A DNA stretch of 64,000 bases from Thiogranum longum (GTDB lineage Bacteria; Pseudomonadota; Gammaproteobacteria; DSM-19610): contig NZ_SMFX01000001.1 of assembly GCF_004339085.1 (NCBI RefSeq), positions 1,129,227 through 1,193,226 of the forward strand, in the 5' to 3' direction. Shown piece by piece: positions 18,627 through 28,371 of the stretch (position 1 is the first letter of the stretch; the number at the start of each line of letters is the position of its first letter). A program made the position numbers and the translations under genes. The notes under the pieces are model-generated. The model was given only the letters and a program-made list of their open reading frames with translations. It was not told where the DNA came from and did no database searches.

Positions 18627-20504
18627 ATGAGCATTGAGAAGCTTTCTATCAAGGGTTTAACGATTGGCATCCTGCTGTTTCTGGGTGCAAGCACCATGTT
18701 GCTCTCTGCATTGTCGATTCCTCAGTACAGGGACGCTGCTATCACCTCCGAATCCCGAACACTTTCCCGGGTACTGGAAATTTCTGCGCGTCAAAGTCTG
18801 TTTGATCTGGAGGAACTGGCGGTTGAGCTCGGTCGCGACAGCCAGAAAGACAAGACATTCCGCTCATCATTCAGGCGTCTTGCAAAAAATCCGGATGATG
18901 CTGCAACCCGGGCGTCTCTCATCGAGATGCTAAATGGACAGTTCAGGCAGCGCTACGTCACAGCAAACCTTGTAGATTTGTTGCAGTTGCGTGTGTATGA
19001 CACAAGTTTTAACCCGGTTGTTGCCAGTACCGGCGGCAGCCCGAAACTTGTTTCCAGCGGCATGACGCCAGCCCTGCTTGACAAGGCTGCCAGTCGCAGT
19101 GGCGCAGAGCGCCTGAAGGCGTTGCCGATACTCTGGAGTTCGCCTGCCGGACCGGCCTACTCAGTCCTTGTTCCGGTTGGTGGTTTGCGCCTGATGGGAT
19201 ATCTGGAAGTGATCGTTGACCCATCGCATAACCTGCAGGCAATCGAGGATATGATACTGGCACCGCTCAGCATTGCAGTATATGGCGGTGAAACGCGTTA
19301 TAAAAGTGATGCGTGGGACGATGAGAAGGCAGGTTACATACAGGTGGATTATCTGCTCCCGGCAGACGATGGAGCGCCGTTACTGGAAATTTCCCTGCTC
19401 GAGAACCTGGAACAGCTTTATGCCGATGTTAACCAGACTGGATGGACGGTCATCCTGTCATTTGCAACCTTGATTGTGGTGGGGCTGGGTGTTGCCCTGT
19501 ATTTACTGAGACGCCACCTGTTTTTACCGATCCGTGGTCTGGTCGACAACATGCAGCGGTGCTCAACGGGTGACCTGACAGTCCAGGTAGATAGCAAGGG
19601 GTTGAAGGAGTGCCATGTACTGGGTGAGGCACTGATAGAGCTGGTGAATAATCTGCGCAAGGATGTGAGTGAAATCTTCAGCAGTTCCACGCAGCTTGCC
19701 AGTGCCGCAGAAGAACTGTCAGCTATCACATCAGAAACCGGCGATGCCGTGAAACAGCAACGATCAGAGACAGAACATGCCGCCAATGCCATGAGTGAGA
19801 TGACAGCTGCAGTTCAGGAGGTCGCGCAAAGTGCCACCAACGCGGCAGATGAGGCCCGCGCGGCTGATGAAGAAGCCTTGCAGGGTAAACAGGTTGTCTC
19901 AAAGACCACGGCTGCGATCAAGTTACTGTCCGGGGAAGTAGATAATGCTTCAGTGGTTATACGCAAGCTTGAAAGTGACAGTGAGCATATCAGTCGGATC
20001 CTGGATGTCATACGCGGTATCGCTGAACAGACAAATCTGCTGGCGCTGAATGCCGCAATCGAAGCAGCGCGCGCCGGTGAGCAGGGGCGCGGTTTTGCCG
20101 TGGTCGCAGACGAGGTCCGTTCGCTGGCGAACCGGACCCAGGAATCGACCCAGGAAATCCAGGCCATGATAGAACAGCTGCAGACGGGTGCGGTCGATGC
20201 TGTCGAAGTCATGTCGAAAGGCCGTGACCTGGCCAACGAAAGTGTGGAAATGGCCAGCGAGGCAGGTAGTGCGCTGGAACGGATCACCAGGGCCGTGGAT
20301 GTTATCAATAACATGAACACACAGATTGCAGCCGCTGCCGAGGAGCAAAGTGCCGTTGCTGTCGAGGTGGACAGGAATGTCACCAATATACACCAGATTG
20401 CTAACACGACAGCCGATGGAGCCACACAGACAGCCAGTGCCAGCGATGAACTGGCACGCCTGGCCTCGCAGCTACAGCAAATGGTTTCTCACTTCAAACT
20501 TTGA
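18627..20504 (+). CDS. Methyl-accepting chemotaxis protein
   Basis: A 625-residue transmembrane chemoreceptor. TM1 covers about residues 10-31, a periplasmic sensor region of about 240 residues follows, TM2 is about 272-294, then a HAMP domain, and a cytoplasmic signalling hairpin whose conserved tip includes [20 protein letters not shown] (about 466-485) and [20 protein letters not shown]. There is no C-terminal NWETF-type pentapeptide for CheR/CheB docking. The ligand is unknown. No che genes lie nearby. The ATG at 18627 is used; a GTG precedes it directly. The periplasmic rhodanese just upstream raises the possibility of sulfur-compound sensing, which is inference. Confidence 0.93.
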   Translation: MSIEKLSIKGLTIGILLFLGASTMLLSALSIPQYRDAAITSESRTLSRVLEISARQSLFDLEELAVELGRDSQKDKTFRSSFRRLAKNPDDAATRASLIEMLNGQFRQRYVTANLVDLLQLRVYDTSFNPVVASTGGSPKLVSSGMTPALLDKAASRSGAERLKALPILWSSPAGPAYSVLVPVGGLRLMGYLEVIVDPSHNLQAIEDMILAPLSIAVYGGETRYKSDAWDDEKAGYIQVDYLLPADDGAPLLEISLLENLEQLYADVNQTGWTVILSFATLIVVGLGVALYLLRRHLFLPIRGLVDNMQRCSTGDLTVQVDSKGLKECHVLGEALIELVNNLRKDVSEIFSSSTQLASAAEELSAITSETGDAVKQQRSETEHAANAMSEMTAAVQEVAQSATNAADEARAADEEALQGKQVVSKTTAAIKLLSGEVDNASVVIRKLESDSEHISRILDVIRGIAEQTNLLALNAAIEAARAGEQGRGFAVVADEVRSLANRTQESTQEIQAMIEQLQTGAVDAVEVMSKGRDLANESVEMASEAGSALERITRAVDVINNMNTQIAAAAEEQSAVAVEVDRNVTNIHQIANTTADGATQTASASDELARLASQLQQMVSHFKL

Positions 20505-20619
20505 GATTCAGTGAGTCGTTTCAGCGGCTGAGTTATATCAGAGTAGATCAGCGCATGATAAATGTGCCGTTCGCAATTCCTTTTTCTCTCCTGTCTTGAT
20601 TTGATAGCTGGTTTCCAGA

Positions 20620-20665
20620 CGGGCTTTCCTGAACATTACCGATCGGTAATGTTCAGGAAAGCCCG
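20620..20665. repeat. 46-bp perfect palindrome
   Basis: Bases 20620-20642 and 20643-20665 are exact reverse complements with no loop. The left arm runs CGGGCTTTCC-TGAACATTAC-CGA and the right arm mirrors it. Centre: ATTACCGATCGGTAAT. It lies about 115 bases after the chemoreceptor stop and about 100 before the open frame of a truncated porin. There is no T-run on either side typical of a terminator. It could be a cruciform-forming or protein-binding site, a rearrangement scar or an assembly fold-back. Confidence 0.9.
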
Positions 20666-20763
20666 GGGCAATGTCTGTTTTATACACTTTCCCCCTACCA
20701 GGATACCCGATTATTTCTGGCCTTGTGTCAGAAGGTCCGGGTCATGGTGAACAATCCATATAA

Positions 20764-21696
20764 CAGGAATCTGGCCGGACGTGTGTTTACATACTGGCGG
20801 AATTCGAGTGGGATTCCGACAAGTTCGGTTTTAGCAATCGCCAGTCAAACCGGTCCAGCAATGAAACGTCGGCTAATATCCAGGTGAACGCGAGTGTCAC
20901 ACCCTGGTCCTTTGCAAAGGGTGAGTTCGTTCTGGACTATGATACGGATACCGACCGGCTGGAAGTTGACGAGGCTGTCCTCTCTCTGGAACGCAATGCC
21001 TGGGAACTGACCTACGGGCATCAATACCTGCCTTTTGGTGTGTACTTCAGTCATTTCGCCAGCGGGCCACTGCTGGAATTCGGCGAAACGCGTGATATAG
21101 CCACAACCCTGACCTATGATTTCCAGGACCGTGCAGAACTGTCCGTAGCGGCCTATCAAGGGCAGGGTCAGGGAATCAATGGCAAAGGTTCAAGGCTGGA
21201 CTGGGCGCTGGGTATGGAGACCTGGCTTGGCGAGTCAGTATCGTTTGGCGTCAGTTACCAGTCCGATCTGGCCGATGCTGCCAGTGACCTATTGAGCGAT
21301 ACGCGCCACCGCTATACGCGAAGGGTATCCGGCCTGAGTGGTTACATGCTCTGGACCTCTGACCATTTTGAGGTGACGGCCGAGTTTCTCGGTGCCTTAC
21401 GCTCGTTCCGTGAACTCCAGGCTGACAGGAATCAGCCGCTGGCCTGGAACCTTGAGGTTACCAATTTTCTTAACCCCAATTTTGACTGGGCGTTACGTCT
21501 GGAGGGGAGTGATGAACTCGAAGATGCACCGGAACTGCGTTATGGCGCCTCCGTCAGTTTCAGGGCCGGTCGATATGGTAGTCTGACGCTTGACTATCTG
21601 CATAGTCGCTTCAAACATAATTTCGCAAACGATGACGCTGGCAATACGCTCAGCCATGATGACCAGTTCGCACTACAACTTTCCATTGCATTCTAG
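20764..21696 (+). pseudogene. 5'-truncated LbtU-family outer-membrane porin
   Basis: The C-terminal part of an LbtU-type siderophore/porin beta-barrel. Recognisable stretches are LEVDEAVLSLERNAWELTYG, QYLPFGVYFSHFASGPL, EFGETRD and repeated amphipathic strands ending in FALQLSIAF, an outer-membrane terminal signature with final Phe. The frame is open from 20764 (a stop is at 20761-20763), but only GTG at 20884 could start it, without a ribosome-binding site. There is no signal peptide and the N-terminal third of the family is missing. The sequence in frame before 20884 (AEFEWDSDKFGFSN) still looks like barrel, so the gene is probably a remnant. Confidence 0.7.
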
Positions 21697-21713
21697 ATTT
21701 TGCATTGTAGTGG

Positions 21714-22265
21714 TTACCTGGTGCTGAATTCACCGTTTGGGATTCCGTCGAGTGTCCATTCTCCGACCCGGTAGCGCACCAGTCGCAAGGTCGGAAAACC
21801 GATGTGTGCCGTCATGCGGCGTACCTGCCGGTTGCGACCTTCTCCCAGCACAAGTTTTATCCAGCGGGTCGGGATGGCTTTGCGCTCCCGGATTGGCGGA
21901 TTACGTGGCCAGAGGTCAGGCGGATCCATCAATTCCACCTGTGCCGGCAGGGCAGGGCCGTCTTTCAGTGTGACGCCTTCACGTAACGGCTGCAGGTCGT
22001 CATCAGTTGGATCACCTTCTACCTGCACCCAGTATTCCTTGGTCTTGCCGTACTTCGGGTTGGCGATACGTTGCTGCAGTTTGCCGTCATCAGTCAGTAC
22101 CAGAAGCCCTTCACTATCGTAGTCAAGACGGCCGGCGCAGTAGATACCCGGTATGTCGATATAGTCTGCCAGTGTAGCCCTGGGCCCCCGAGAGGTATTC
22201 ATCTCACCGCCCTCTGTGGTGAACTGCGAGAGCACCTGGAACGGTTTGTTGAACAGTACGATCAC
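21714..22265 (-). CDS. rluE: 23S rRNA pseudouridine synthase E
   Basis: Converts U2457 of 23S rRNA to pseudouridine in E. coli. The 183-residue protein has the catalytic [17 protein letters not shown] motif (Asp48) and the RsuA/RluE-family R-QVRRM stretch near residues 149-156. It lacks an S4 domain, as RluE does. Only 17 bases separate it from the convergent porin remnant. Its ATG overlaps the lon stop by 4 bases, so it is the second gene of a lon-rluE transcript, an arrangement that puts an rRNA modification gene under heat-shock control. Confidence 0.92.
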   Translation of the reverse strand: MIVLFNKPFQVLSQFTTEGGEMNTSRGPRATLADYIDIPGIYCAGRLDYDSEGLLVLTDDGKLQQRIANPKYGKTKEYWVQVEGDPTDDDLQPLREGVTLKDGPALPAQVELMDPPDLWPRNPPIRERKAIPTRWIKLVLGEGRNRQVRRMTAHIGFPTLRLVRYRVGEWTLDGIPNGEFSTR

Positions 22266-24655
22266 CTGTTGAATACGATCGCTACCACATCATCAAACTT
22301 TTCGGCAAAATTGACCTTGATTCCTTCGCGGATATGTTCGGGGATTTCCTCGAAATCACCGCGATTGGCGGCTGGCAATATCAGTTCACGGATATTCACC
22401 CGCCTTGCAGCAATAACTTTTTCACGTATGCCGCCCACCGGCAATACCTGTCCCGTCAGTGTCAGCTCGCCGGTCATGGCCAGGTTGCGGCGCGGGCGGC
22501 GGTTCATTGCCAGTGACAACAATGCACATGCCATGGTGATACCGGCGCTGGGGCCGTCCTTCGGGGTGGCGCCAGCGGGTACGTGCAGGTGGATCAGCGA
22601 CTTTTCGAAAAAGTCCGCTGATGCCCCCCATCGCTCGGCGTTGGCGAGGATATGGCTATAGGCGATTTCTGCTGACTCACGCATCACATCACCCAGTTGA
22701 CCGGTCAGTTTGAAACCACGCGTAAAGCTGTGAATGCGTGTCGCCTCGATACTCAGCGTGGCACCGCCCATGGCAGTCCAGGCCAGCCCGGTAATGATGC
22801 CGACGCCGGACATGGGTTTCTCACGGCTGAAGATCGGTTTGCCAAGGTAATCTTCCACGTCTTTTGCGCGGACATGAATGGGTGTTTTTTCACCTTCGAG
22901 TATCTTGACGACTGCCTTGCGGGCGATCTTGCCCAGGTATTTTTCCAGTCGTCGAACACCGGCTTCACGGGCATAGTCTTCAACAATCTTGCGCAGTGCG
23001 GCCTTGTCGATACGAAGCTGCCCGCGTGATTTCAGGCCATTGCGTTCGAGCTGGCGTGGCAGCAGGTGGTGGCGCGCAATATCCATTTTCTCGCTGGCGA
23101 GATAACCGGACAGCTGGATAATTTCCATGCGATCCAGTAGCGGGCCGGGGATGGTATCGAGCTGGTTGGCAGTACAGATGAACAGCGTTTTGGACAGGTC
23201 AAACGAGACGTCCAGGTAATGATCCAGGAAATCGCTGTTTTGCTCGGGGTCGAGGACTTCCAGCAGCGCAGAGGCGGGGTCGCCCTGGTAGGATGCACCG
23301 ACCTTGTCGATCTCGTCCAGCATGATGACCGGGTTGGCGGACTGCGTGTCCTTGATGGCCTGGATAAATTTGCCCGGCATGGCGCCTATATAGGTGCGGC
23401 GGTGACCCTTGATCTCGGCCTCGTCCCGCATGCCGCCCAGCGAGAAGCGGAAGAACCTGCGCCCCAGCGCACGGGCAATGGAGCGCCCCAGCGAAGTTTT
23501 ACCGACACCGGGTGGACCGACGAACAGGATGATCGAGCCGGATACCTCACCCTTCATAATGCCGACACCGATAAACTCCATAATACGCTGCTTTATATCT
23601 TCCAGACCATCGTGGTCCTCGTCGAGGATGCGCCGTGCCTCGGTGAGATCCAGCTGGTCTTTTGTATGCACGCCCCAGGGCAGGCTGGTCAGCCAGTCAA
23701 GGTAGTTCCGGGTGGTGGCGTACTCCGGTGAGCCGGTTTCCAGCACCGCAAACTTGTCCATTTCTTCCTTGATGCGTTTTTCTGCGGCTTCAGACAGTGT
23801 CAGTGCTGCCAGCCTTTCCCTGAATTTATCCACTTCTGCCGTGCGGTCATCCTTGGATATACCCAGTTCTTTCTGGATCACTTTCATTTGTTCGCGCAGG
23901 ATATGCTCGCGCTGGTGCTCTTGCATGTCTTCTTCGACCTGCTTGCGGATCTGCGCCTGGGTCTTTGCGACTTCCAGTTCCTTGATCAGCAGAGCATGAA
24001 CGCGTTGCAGTCGTTCAAGTAAATCGACGGCCTCGAGCACTTCCTGCTGCTCATGCCTGGCCGAGGTTGTCAGGCTGGCCGCAAAGTCGGCCAGGTGTGA
24101 AGGGTCATTTGGGTGAAAATTATCCAGGAACAGCTTGAACTCCTCGCCATACAGCGGGTTCAGTGGCACCAGTTCCTTGATGGTGTTGATGATGGCGATG
24201 GCGTAGGCCTTGGTTTCCGGGTCTTCGTCATAAGCCGGTTCAGGGAAATAACGAACCTGCGCCGTAAAAGGAATTTCCTTGCCGATCCATTCGGTAACAC
24301 GGAAACGCTGCACACCCTCCAGTAATACCTGCAGGCGTCCGTCGACACGGCCGATACGGTGTATACGTGCGACCGTACCCATTTTGTAGAAGTCTTTTAT
24401 CGTGGCCTGTTCAGCTCGCTCGGTATTGGCCAGCAGTAGTCCGATCACCCCGTTAGAATTTTCCTGTGCCAGTCGAACAGTGGCTTCCCAGGTGTCAGGG
24501 TCGATCAGCAGGGGGATTACCTGGCCGGGAAAGAACGGGCGTTCGGTCTGTGGCAGTACAGGGATGGTAGTGGGCAGGGCATCCTGCGCGCGGATCAGCT
24601 CGCTGGCGCCTGCATCATTTTCATCGATGTAATCGTTGCTTTCCTGATTGTCCAT
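22262..24655 (-). CDS. lon: ATP-dependent protease Lon (La)
   Basis: Cytoplasmic AAA+ serine protease degrading misfolded and regulatory proteins. The 797 residues comprise the N-terminal substrate domain (to about 235), a coiled coil, the AAA+ module with Walker A GPPGVGKT at 380-387 and Walker [11 protein letters not shown], and the protease domain with PKDGPSAG (catalytic Ser) and [12 protein letters not shown] (catalytic Lys). The start is set at ATG 24655; a longer GTG frame at 24706 would run through the sigma-32 promoter. No clpP or clpX lies upstream. It precedes rluE with a 4-base overlap. Confidence 0.96.
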   Translation of the reverse strand: MDNQESNDYIDENDAGASELIRAQDALPTTIPVLPQTERPFFPGQVIPLLIDPDTWEATVRLAQENSNGVIGLLLANTERAEQATIKDFYKMGTVARIHRIGRVDGRLQVLLEGVQRFRVTEWIGKEIPFTAQVRYFPEPAYDEDPETKAYAIAIINTIKELVPLNPLYGEEFKLFLDNFHPNDPSHLADFAASLTTSARHEQQEVLEAVDLLERLQRVHALLIKELEVAKTQAQIRKQVEEDMQEHQREHILREQMKVIQKELGISKDDRTAEVDKFRERLAALTLSEAAEKRIKEEMDKFAVLETGSPEYATTRNYLDWLTSLPWGVHTKDQLDLTEARRILDEDHDGLEDIKQRIMEFIGVGIMKGEVSGSIILFVGPPGVGKTSLGRSIARALGRRFFRFSLGGMRDEAEIKGHRRTYIGAMPGKFIQAIKDTQSANPVIMLDEIDKVGASYQGDPASALLEVLDPEQNSDFLDHYLDVSFDLSKTLFICTANQLDTIPGPLLDRMEIIQLSGYLASEKMDIARHHLLPRQLERNGLKSRGQLRIDKAALRKIVEDYAREAGVRRLEKYLGKIARKAVVKILEGEKTPIHVRAKDVEDYLGKPIFSREKPMSGVGIITGLAWTAMGGATLSIEATRIHSFTRGFKLTGQLGDVMRESAEIAYSHILANAERWGASADFFEKSLIHLHVPAGATPKDGPSAGITMACALLSLAMNRRPRRNLAMTGELTLTGQVLPVGGIREKVIAARRVNIRELILPAANRGDFEEIPEHIREGIKVNFAEKFDDVVAIVFNR

Positions 24656-25150
24656 AGTCAGTTTTCTTATTGGCTGTGTCGGGTTATAGAGATGGTGTGT
24701 GCGCAAGGATAAATCAAGCGGAGATAAAAAGGATTTTTGTCTTGCAGGTTATCCACAGTTTCTGTGGATAACTTTGTGGATTAAGTCGGCCAAAGGCTAG
24801 CGAATGCCTGAAAATACGCTTTCGATGTTAAATCGTGCATTTTTTAACCAATTTATAATAATTTATATTAATCATAAAGTTGTGGGATGTTTGTCGACTA
24901 TGAATCAACCGGAAGCAGGTTCGTGCAATGATTATCTTACTGTTTGATGACACCTGTGTATAAGCGGTGTTGGCTGGAATGGTTCAGGCACGGATGTCAA
25001 GGGGTGAGACAGAAAATATCGAAGCCTGGAAGCGCTTTTTTCGAGGCAGTTTCATGGTGCAAAAAACCGTGGTCCGGCCAGCGGGGCAACATTCCCGCCA
25101 GGAATTGCCGCTATACTGCATGCCTCGTTTAAAAGGATAAAAAGAAGCTG
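24656..25150. other. Gene-free divergent region with DnaA boxes and AT-rich tract (oriC-like)
   Basis: Between divergent lon and ppnN there is no credible gene. It holds the lon promoter, then DnaA-box matches: TTATCCACA (24749-24757), TGTGGATAA (24763-24771), near-match TGTGGATTA (24775-24783), and TGTGTATAA (24955-24963, the R2-type box on the other strand). Between them 24840-24879 is about 90% A+T, like an unwinding element, and AATCATAAAGTTG (24870-24882) misses the IHF consensus by one base. A TATACT -10 candidate for ppnN is at 25112-25117. Origin function is not established, because no dnaA, dnaN or mnmG is in view. Confidence 0.5.
24690..24718 (-). promoter_or_regulatory. Sigma-32 (heat-shock) type promoter of lon
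   Basis: On the minus strand CTTGAT (24718-24713) is followed after 15 bases by CACCATCT (24697-24690). This compares with the RpoH consensus CTTGAA-N13-15-CCCCATNT, one mismatch in each box. The predicted transcript start lies about 25-30 bases before the lon ATG. Lon is a known RpoH target in related bacteria. Confidence 0.7.
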
Positions 25151-26521
25151 ATGGATTACGAAGTCGTCGATGCCCGCATCAGTCCGGAAGGACGCCTGGA
25201 CGTATTGTCCAAATCTGAAGTCAACCGCCTGCTCGATACCAGCCAGGGTGGCCTGTACGGCCTGTTCAGGAATTGTTCGCTGGCCGTGCTCAACTGTGGC
25301 AGCTCACTGGATGACGGCAAGGAATTACTGGAGCGTTACCCGGATTTTGCCATTCGTATCATCCAGCAGGAGCGCGGTATCAAGCTGGAGGTCACAGGTG
25401 CCCCGGCGCATGCCTTTGTTGACGGTGTGATGATAAAAGGTATCAATGAGCACCTGTTTGCGGTGCTTCGCGATGTGATCTACGTCAGCGACGAGATTGA
25501 TGACAATCCGAAAATCAATCTCGACACACCGGATGGTGTGACCAGCGCGGTGTTTCATATATTACGTAATGCGCGTGTCCTTGTGCCACGCGCCGAGCCC
25601 AATCTTGTGGTGTGCTGGGGAGGACACTCCATCAGCCGCGAAGAGTATGACTATTCAAAGGAAATCGGTTACCAGATGGGCCTGCGAGGTCTGGATATCT
25701 GTACCGGTTGCGGTCCGGGTGCCATGAAAGGTCCCATGAAGGGTGCGAACATCGGTCATGCAAAGCAGCGCGTCAGTCCCGGTGTCTACCTCGGCATTAC
25801 CGAGCCGGGAATTATTGCAGCGGAGTCGCCGAACCCTATCGTTAACAACCTGGTTATCATGCCGGACATCGAGAAGCGTCTGGAAGCTTTTGTGCGCACC
25901 GGGCACGGTATTGTAGTGTTTCCCGGTGGCGCAGGAACCGCAGAAGAGATCCTCTATCTGCTCGGCATACTGCTGCATCCGGAAAATGCAGAAATGCCAT
26001 TTCCACTGATCTTTACCGGCCCCAAACACGCAGAAGAGTATTTCCGGCGTATCAATCAGTTTATTCTCGACACGCTGGGTATCGAGGCACAACAGCGCTA
26101 CAAGATTATTATTGATGATCCGGAGCGTGTGGCGCGTGAAATGGCCGAAGGCATTCGCCAGGTACGTGAGTTCCGCAAGTTGCACGGTGACGCCTATTAT
26201 TACAACTGGATGCTGAAGATCGATGCCGAGTTCCAGCAGCCGTTTGAGCCTACACACGAGAACATGCGCTCACTGGCATTACACAAGAACCAGCAGCCGC
26301 ACGAGCTGGCGGCCAACCTGCGACGGGTGTTTTCCGGTGTGGTGGCCGGTAATGTCAAGGACGAGGGTATACGTTCCATCGAGGAACATGGTCATTTCGA
26401 GATTCGTGGCGATACGGAGATACTGGAGCCTATGGACGAATTGCTGAGCTCGTTTGTCGCCCAGCACCGCATGAAGCTGCCCGGCAAGAAATACGTTCCC
26501 TGTTACCGGATTATCAAGTAG
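25151..26521 (+). CDS. ppnN: Nucleotide 5'-monophosphate nucleosidase (LOG family)
   Basis: Cleaves nucleoside monophosphates to base and ribose-5-phosphate; E. coli PpnN (YgdH) is stimulated by (p)ppGpp. The 456 residues match it over the full length, with N-terminal regulatory domain, the Rossmann core containing CWGGHSISREEY near 155, CTGCGPGAMKGPMKGA near 184, and the catalytic PGGAGTAEE at 258-266. AAAAGGATAAAAAG precedes the ATG. It lies 9 bases before dsbB. Confidence 0.94.
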   Translation: MDYEVVDARISPEGRLDVLSKSEVNRLLDTSQGGLYGLFRNCSLAVLNCGSSLDDGKELLERYPDFAIRIIQQERGIKLEVTGAPAHAFVDGVMIKGINEHLFAVLRDVIYVSDEIDDNPKINLDTPDGVTSAVFHILRNARVLVPRAEPNLVVCWGGHSISREEYDYSKEIGYQMGLRGLDICTGCGPGAMKGPMKGANIGHAKQRVSPGVYLGITEPGIIAAESPNPIVNNLVIMPDIEKRLEAFVRTGHGIVVFPGGAGTAEEILYLLGILLHPENAEMPFPLIFTGPKHAEEYFRRINQFILDTLGIEAQQRYKIIIDDPERVAREMAEGIRQVREFRKLHGDAYYYNWMLKIDAEFQQPFEPTHENMRSLALHKNQQPHELAANLRRVFSGVVAGNVKDEGIRSIEEHGHFEIRGDTEILEPMDELLSSFVAQHRMKLPGKKYVPCYRIIK

Positions 26522-26530
26522 GCGTTACCG

Positions 26531-27043
26531 ATGCGTGACAGACTGTACCGCATAGCCCGTAGTGCACCTTACTGGGTTGCGCTTGCGCTGCTGGCCCTTG
26601 CGATGGAAGGTGTGGCACTGTTCTACCAGTACAAGCTGGAGTACTGGCCCTGTGTCCTGTGCATTCATGTGCGCGTCTGGCTGCTGGGGCTTGTTGTTGC
26701 CGGGGCGCTGGGCTTGCTGGTGCGCCGTCAGCGGTGGATGCTGGTGCTGGCGCATCTTCTGGTCGTGGTGGTGGCTGGCGGCATGCTGGAGCGTTCCCTG
26801 AAGTTGCTGGGCACCGAACGCGGCACCATCGAGGGTAGTTGTGCCATGGAATCGGGCCTGCCAGCCTGGTTTGCACTGGATAAGTGGTTCCCTTCCGTAT
26901 TCCAGGTCATGGAACCGTGTGGTTACACCCCTGAGCTGTTGTTTGGTATCACCATGGCCGAGGCGCTGGTGGTATTTTCCGTTGGATTACTTGTACTGGG
27001 AAGTGTGATGACACTGGCTACGCTGACGACCCGTTCGAACTGA
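26531..27043 (+). CDS. dsbB: Disulfide bond formation protein DsbB
   Basis: Inner-membrane quinone reductase that reoxidises DsbA. The 170 residues have four membrane segments (about 13-32, 45-64, 69-88 and 138-160). Both cysteine pairs are present: Cys41 and Cys44 in WPCVLCIH, and Cys104 and Cys130 in the second periplasmic loop. The arginine after the first pair (R48 region) that binds quinone is present. It starts 9 bases after ppnN and converges with the glutaredoxin-like gene with no space between them. Confidence 0.92.
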   Translation: MRDRLYRIARSAPYWVALALLALAMEGVALFYQYKLEYWPCVLCIHVRVWLLGLVVAGALGLLVRRQRWMLVLAHLLVVVVAGGMLERSLKLLGTERGTIEGSCAMESGLPAWFALDKWFPSVFQVMEPCGYTPELLFGITMAEALVVFSVGLLVLGSVMTLATLTTRSN

Positions 27044-27430
27044 TCAGCCGAAGTGCTGGTCCAGCCATTCGATAATCCGGTCAGACTCATACAGCCATAA
27101 AACCTGGCCGTCTTCACGGGATATTCTCAGGCAGGGAACCTTGACCTCACCGCCACCTTCCAGCAATTCCTGGCGGTACAGGGGATTTTTCTGTGCATCA
27201 CGCAGCTCGATATTCAGTGAAAGTCGCCTCATGGCCTGCCGGGTCTTGATACAGAATGGACAGGTGCGAAACTGGTAGATCGCCAGGTGACGGGTGGCTT
27301 CATCAACGCGTTGCTGCTCGGCCTCCGTGCGCAGCTTGCCTTTTGGCGCGGTGATTTTTTCCCATAGCAGTAAAAACGGGCCAACTATGGCGCGCACCAG
27401 TTTAAAAAACATCCGGATAAGTATTCTCAT
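27044..27430 (-). CDS. Glutaredoxin-domain protein with N-terminal hydrophobic segment
   Basis: A 128-residue protein. The C-terminal 75 residues are a glutaredoxin fold with CPFC at 57-60, the cis-Pro motif VPCL near residue 98 and a final YESDRIIEWLDQHF helix. The first 30 residues are hydrophobic and basic, likely a membrane anchor. It is thought to reduce disulfides or glutathione adducts, its partner unknown. It lies 8 bases after the MgtC-family gene, so the two are co-transcribed, and its stop abuts that of dsbB. Confidence 0.85.
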   Translation of the reverse strand: MRILIRMFFKLVRAIVGPFLLLWEKITAPKGKLRTEAEQQRVDEATRHLAIYQFRTCPFCIKTRQAMRRLSLNIELRDAQKNPLYRQELLEGGGEVKVPCLRISREDGQVLWLYESDRIIEWLDQHFG

Positions 27431-27438
27431 GGCTGGAC

Positions 27439-28128
27439 TCAGGTCGGGATAATGCTGAATTCGCTAACCTGTTCCATATTGGTCAGGGTTTCCGCAAGGT
27501 TGAAGAAATTCTTGGTGTCGCGGGAGCGCACTGTCATTTCGTATTCAAAAAATTTGCCGCCACCGTCCAGTGTGTAGCTGGAATCGAAGGATTTGATCTG
27601 GTGTTCTGCAATCAGTTCACGCAGCAGGGTTTCGTCATAGGTCTTTTTATCCCTGATGAAGCGTACGCGGAAGCGGGCATAGGTTTGTGCCGGCAGCTTG
27701 TTTTCTATCCAGCGGAAAACCGAAAGGGTGATGATGGTAAGGCCGGCGGCAAAAAAAGCCGGGTAGTAGAAACCCATGCCGATAACGATGCCGATCGAGG
27801 CGGTCATCCAGATCGATGCCGCCGTGGTCAGGCCACGTACCGACAGACCTTCCTTGATAATCACCCCGGCGCCCAGGAAACCGATGCCGGTCATGATGCC
27901 CTGTGCCAGGCGGGTGGGGTCGGCGCGTATGGTATCCATGTACTGCTCTGGCACCAGCGTCCACTGGTAGACCATCAGTACCATGAGCAGGCTGGATGAG
28001 ACGCATACCAGTGCGTGGGTACGAAAACCGGCCTCGCGACCGTGTAGGGCGCGTTCCAGCCCGATTATGCCGCCAGCCAGGAATGCCAGCAGCAGGCGAG
28101 AAGCAATCAACAGGTAGTCATAATCCAT
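27439..28128 (-). CDS. MgtC/SapB family membrane protein
   Basis: A 229-residue inner-membrane protein. The first 140 residues are the MgtC domain, with hydrophobic segments near 5-25, 40-57, 75-97 and 110-140 and the family motifs GGIIGLERALHGREAGFRTH and GIMTGIGFLGAGVIIKEG. The last 75 residues form a cytoplasmic ACT-like domain. MgtC proteins modulate F-type ATPase and Mg/phosphate balance in pathogens; the role in a free-living host is unclear. The ATG at 28128 is used in place of longer frames lacking a plausible signal. Confidence 0.9.
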   Translation of the reverse strand: MDYDYLLIASRLLLAFLAGGIIGLERALHGREAGFRTHALVCVSSSLLMVLMVYQWTLVPEQYMDTIRADPTRLAQGIMTGIGFLGAGVIIKEGLSVRGLTTAASIWMTASIGIVIGMGFYYPAFFAAGLTIITLSVFRWIENKLPAQTYARFRVRFIRDKKTYDETLLRELIAEHQIKSFDSSYTLDGGGKFFEYEMTVRSRDTKNFFNLAETLTNMEQVSEFSIIPT

Positions 28129-28371
28129 GATTTCAGGTGTTGCGAGTCGTGTTGTGTCTGTGCGAATGGGAATGATACCAGAGCAAAGGGTGCCGCGCGG
28201 CATAGGTTTTGGTCAATACACCGATAGATTGGACATTTATCCGGTGGACACAGCAGAATTTTGTTCTAGTCTTAGGGGCAAGAGCCTGTGTCAGATTGCG
28301 GGATATGGAATGCATGGCCATTGACAGGCGTCTGCATTGGTATGTCTGATCATTAATGAAAGGGAAGATTG

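Noticed and set aside
24656-24706. Lon start at GTG 24706
   Set aside because: It would translate the sigma-32 promoter region; ATG 24655 gives the usual Lon N-terminus and a normal leader.
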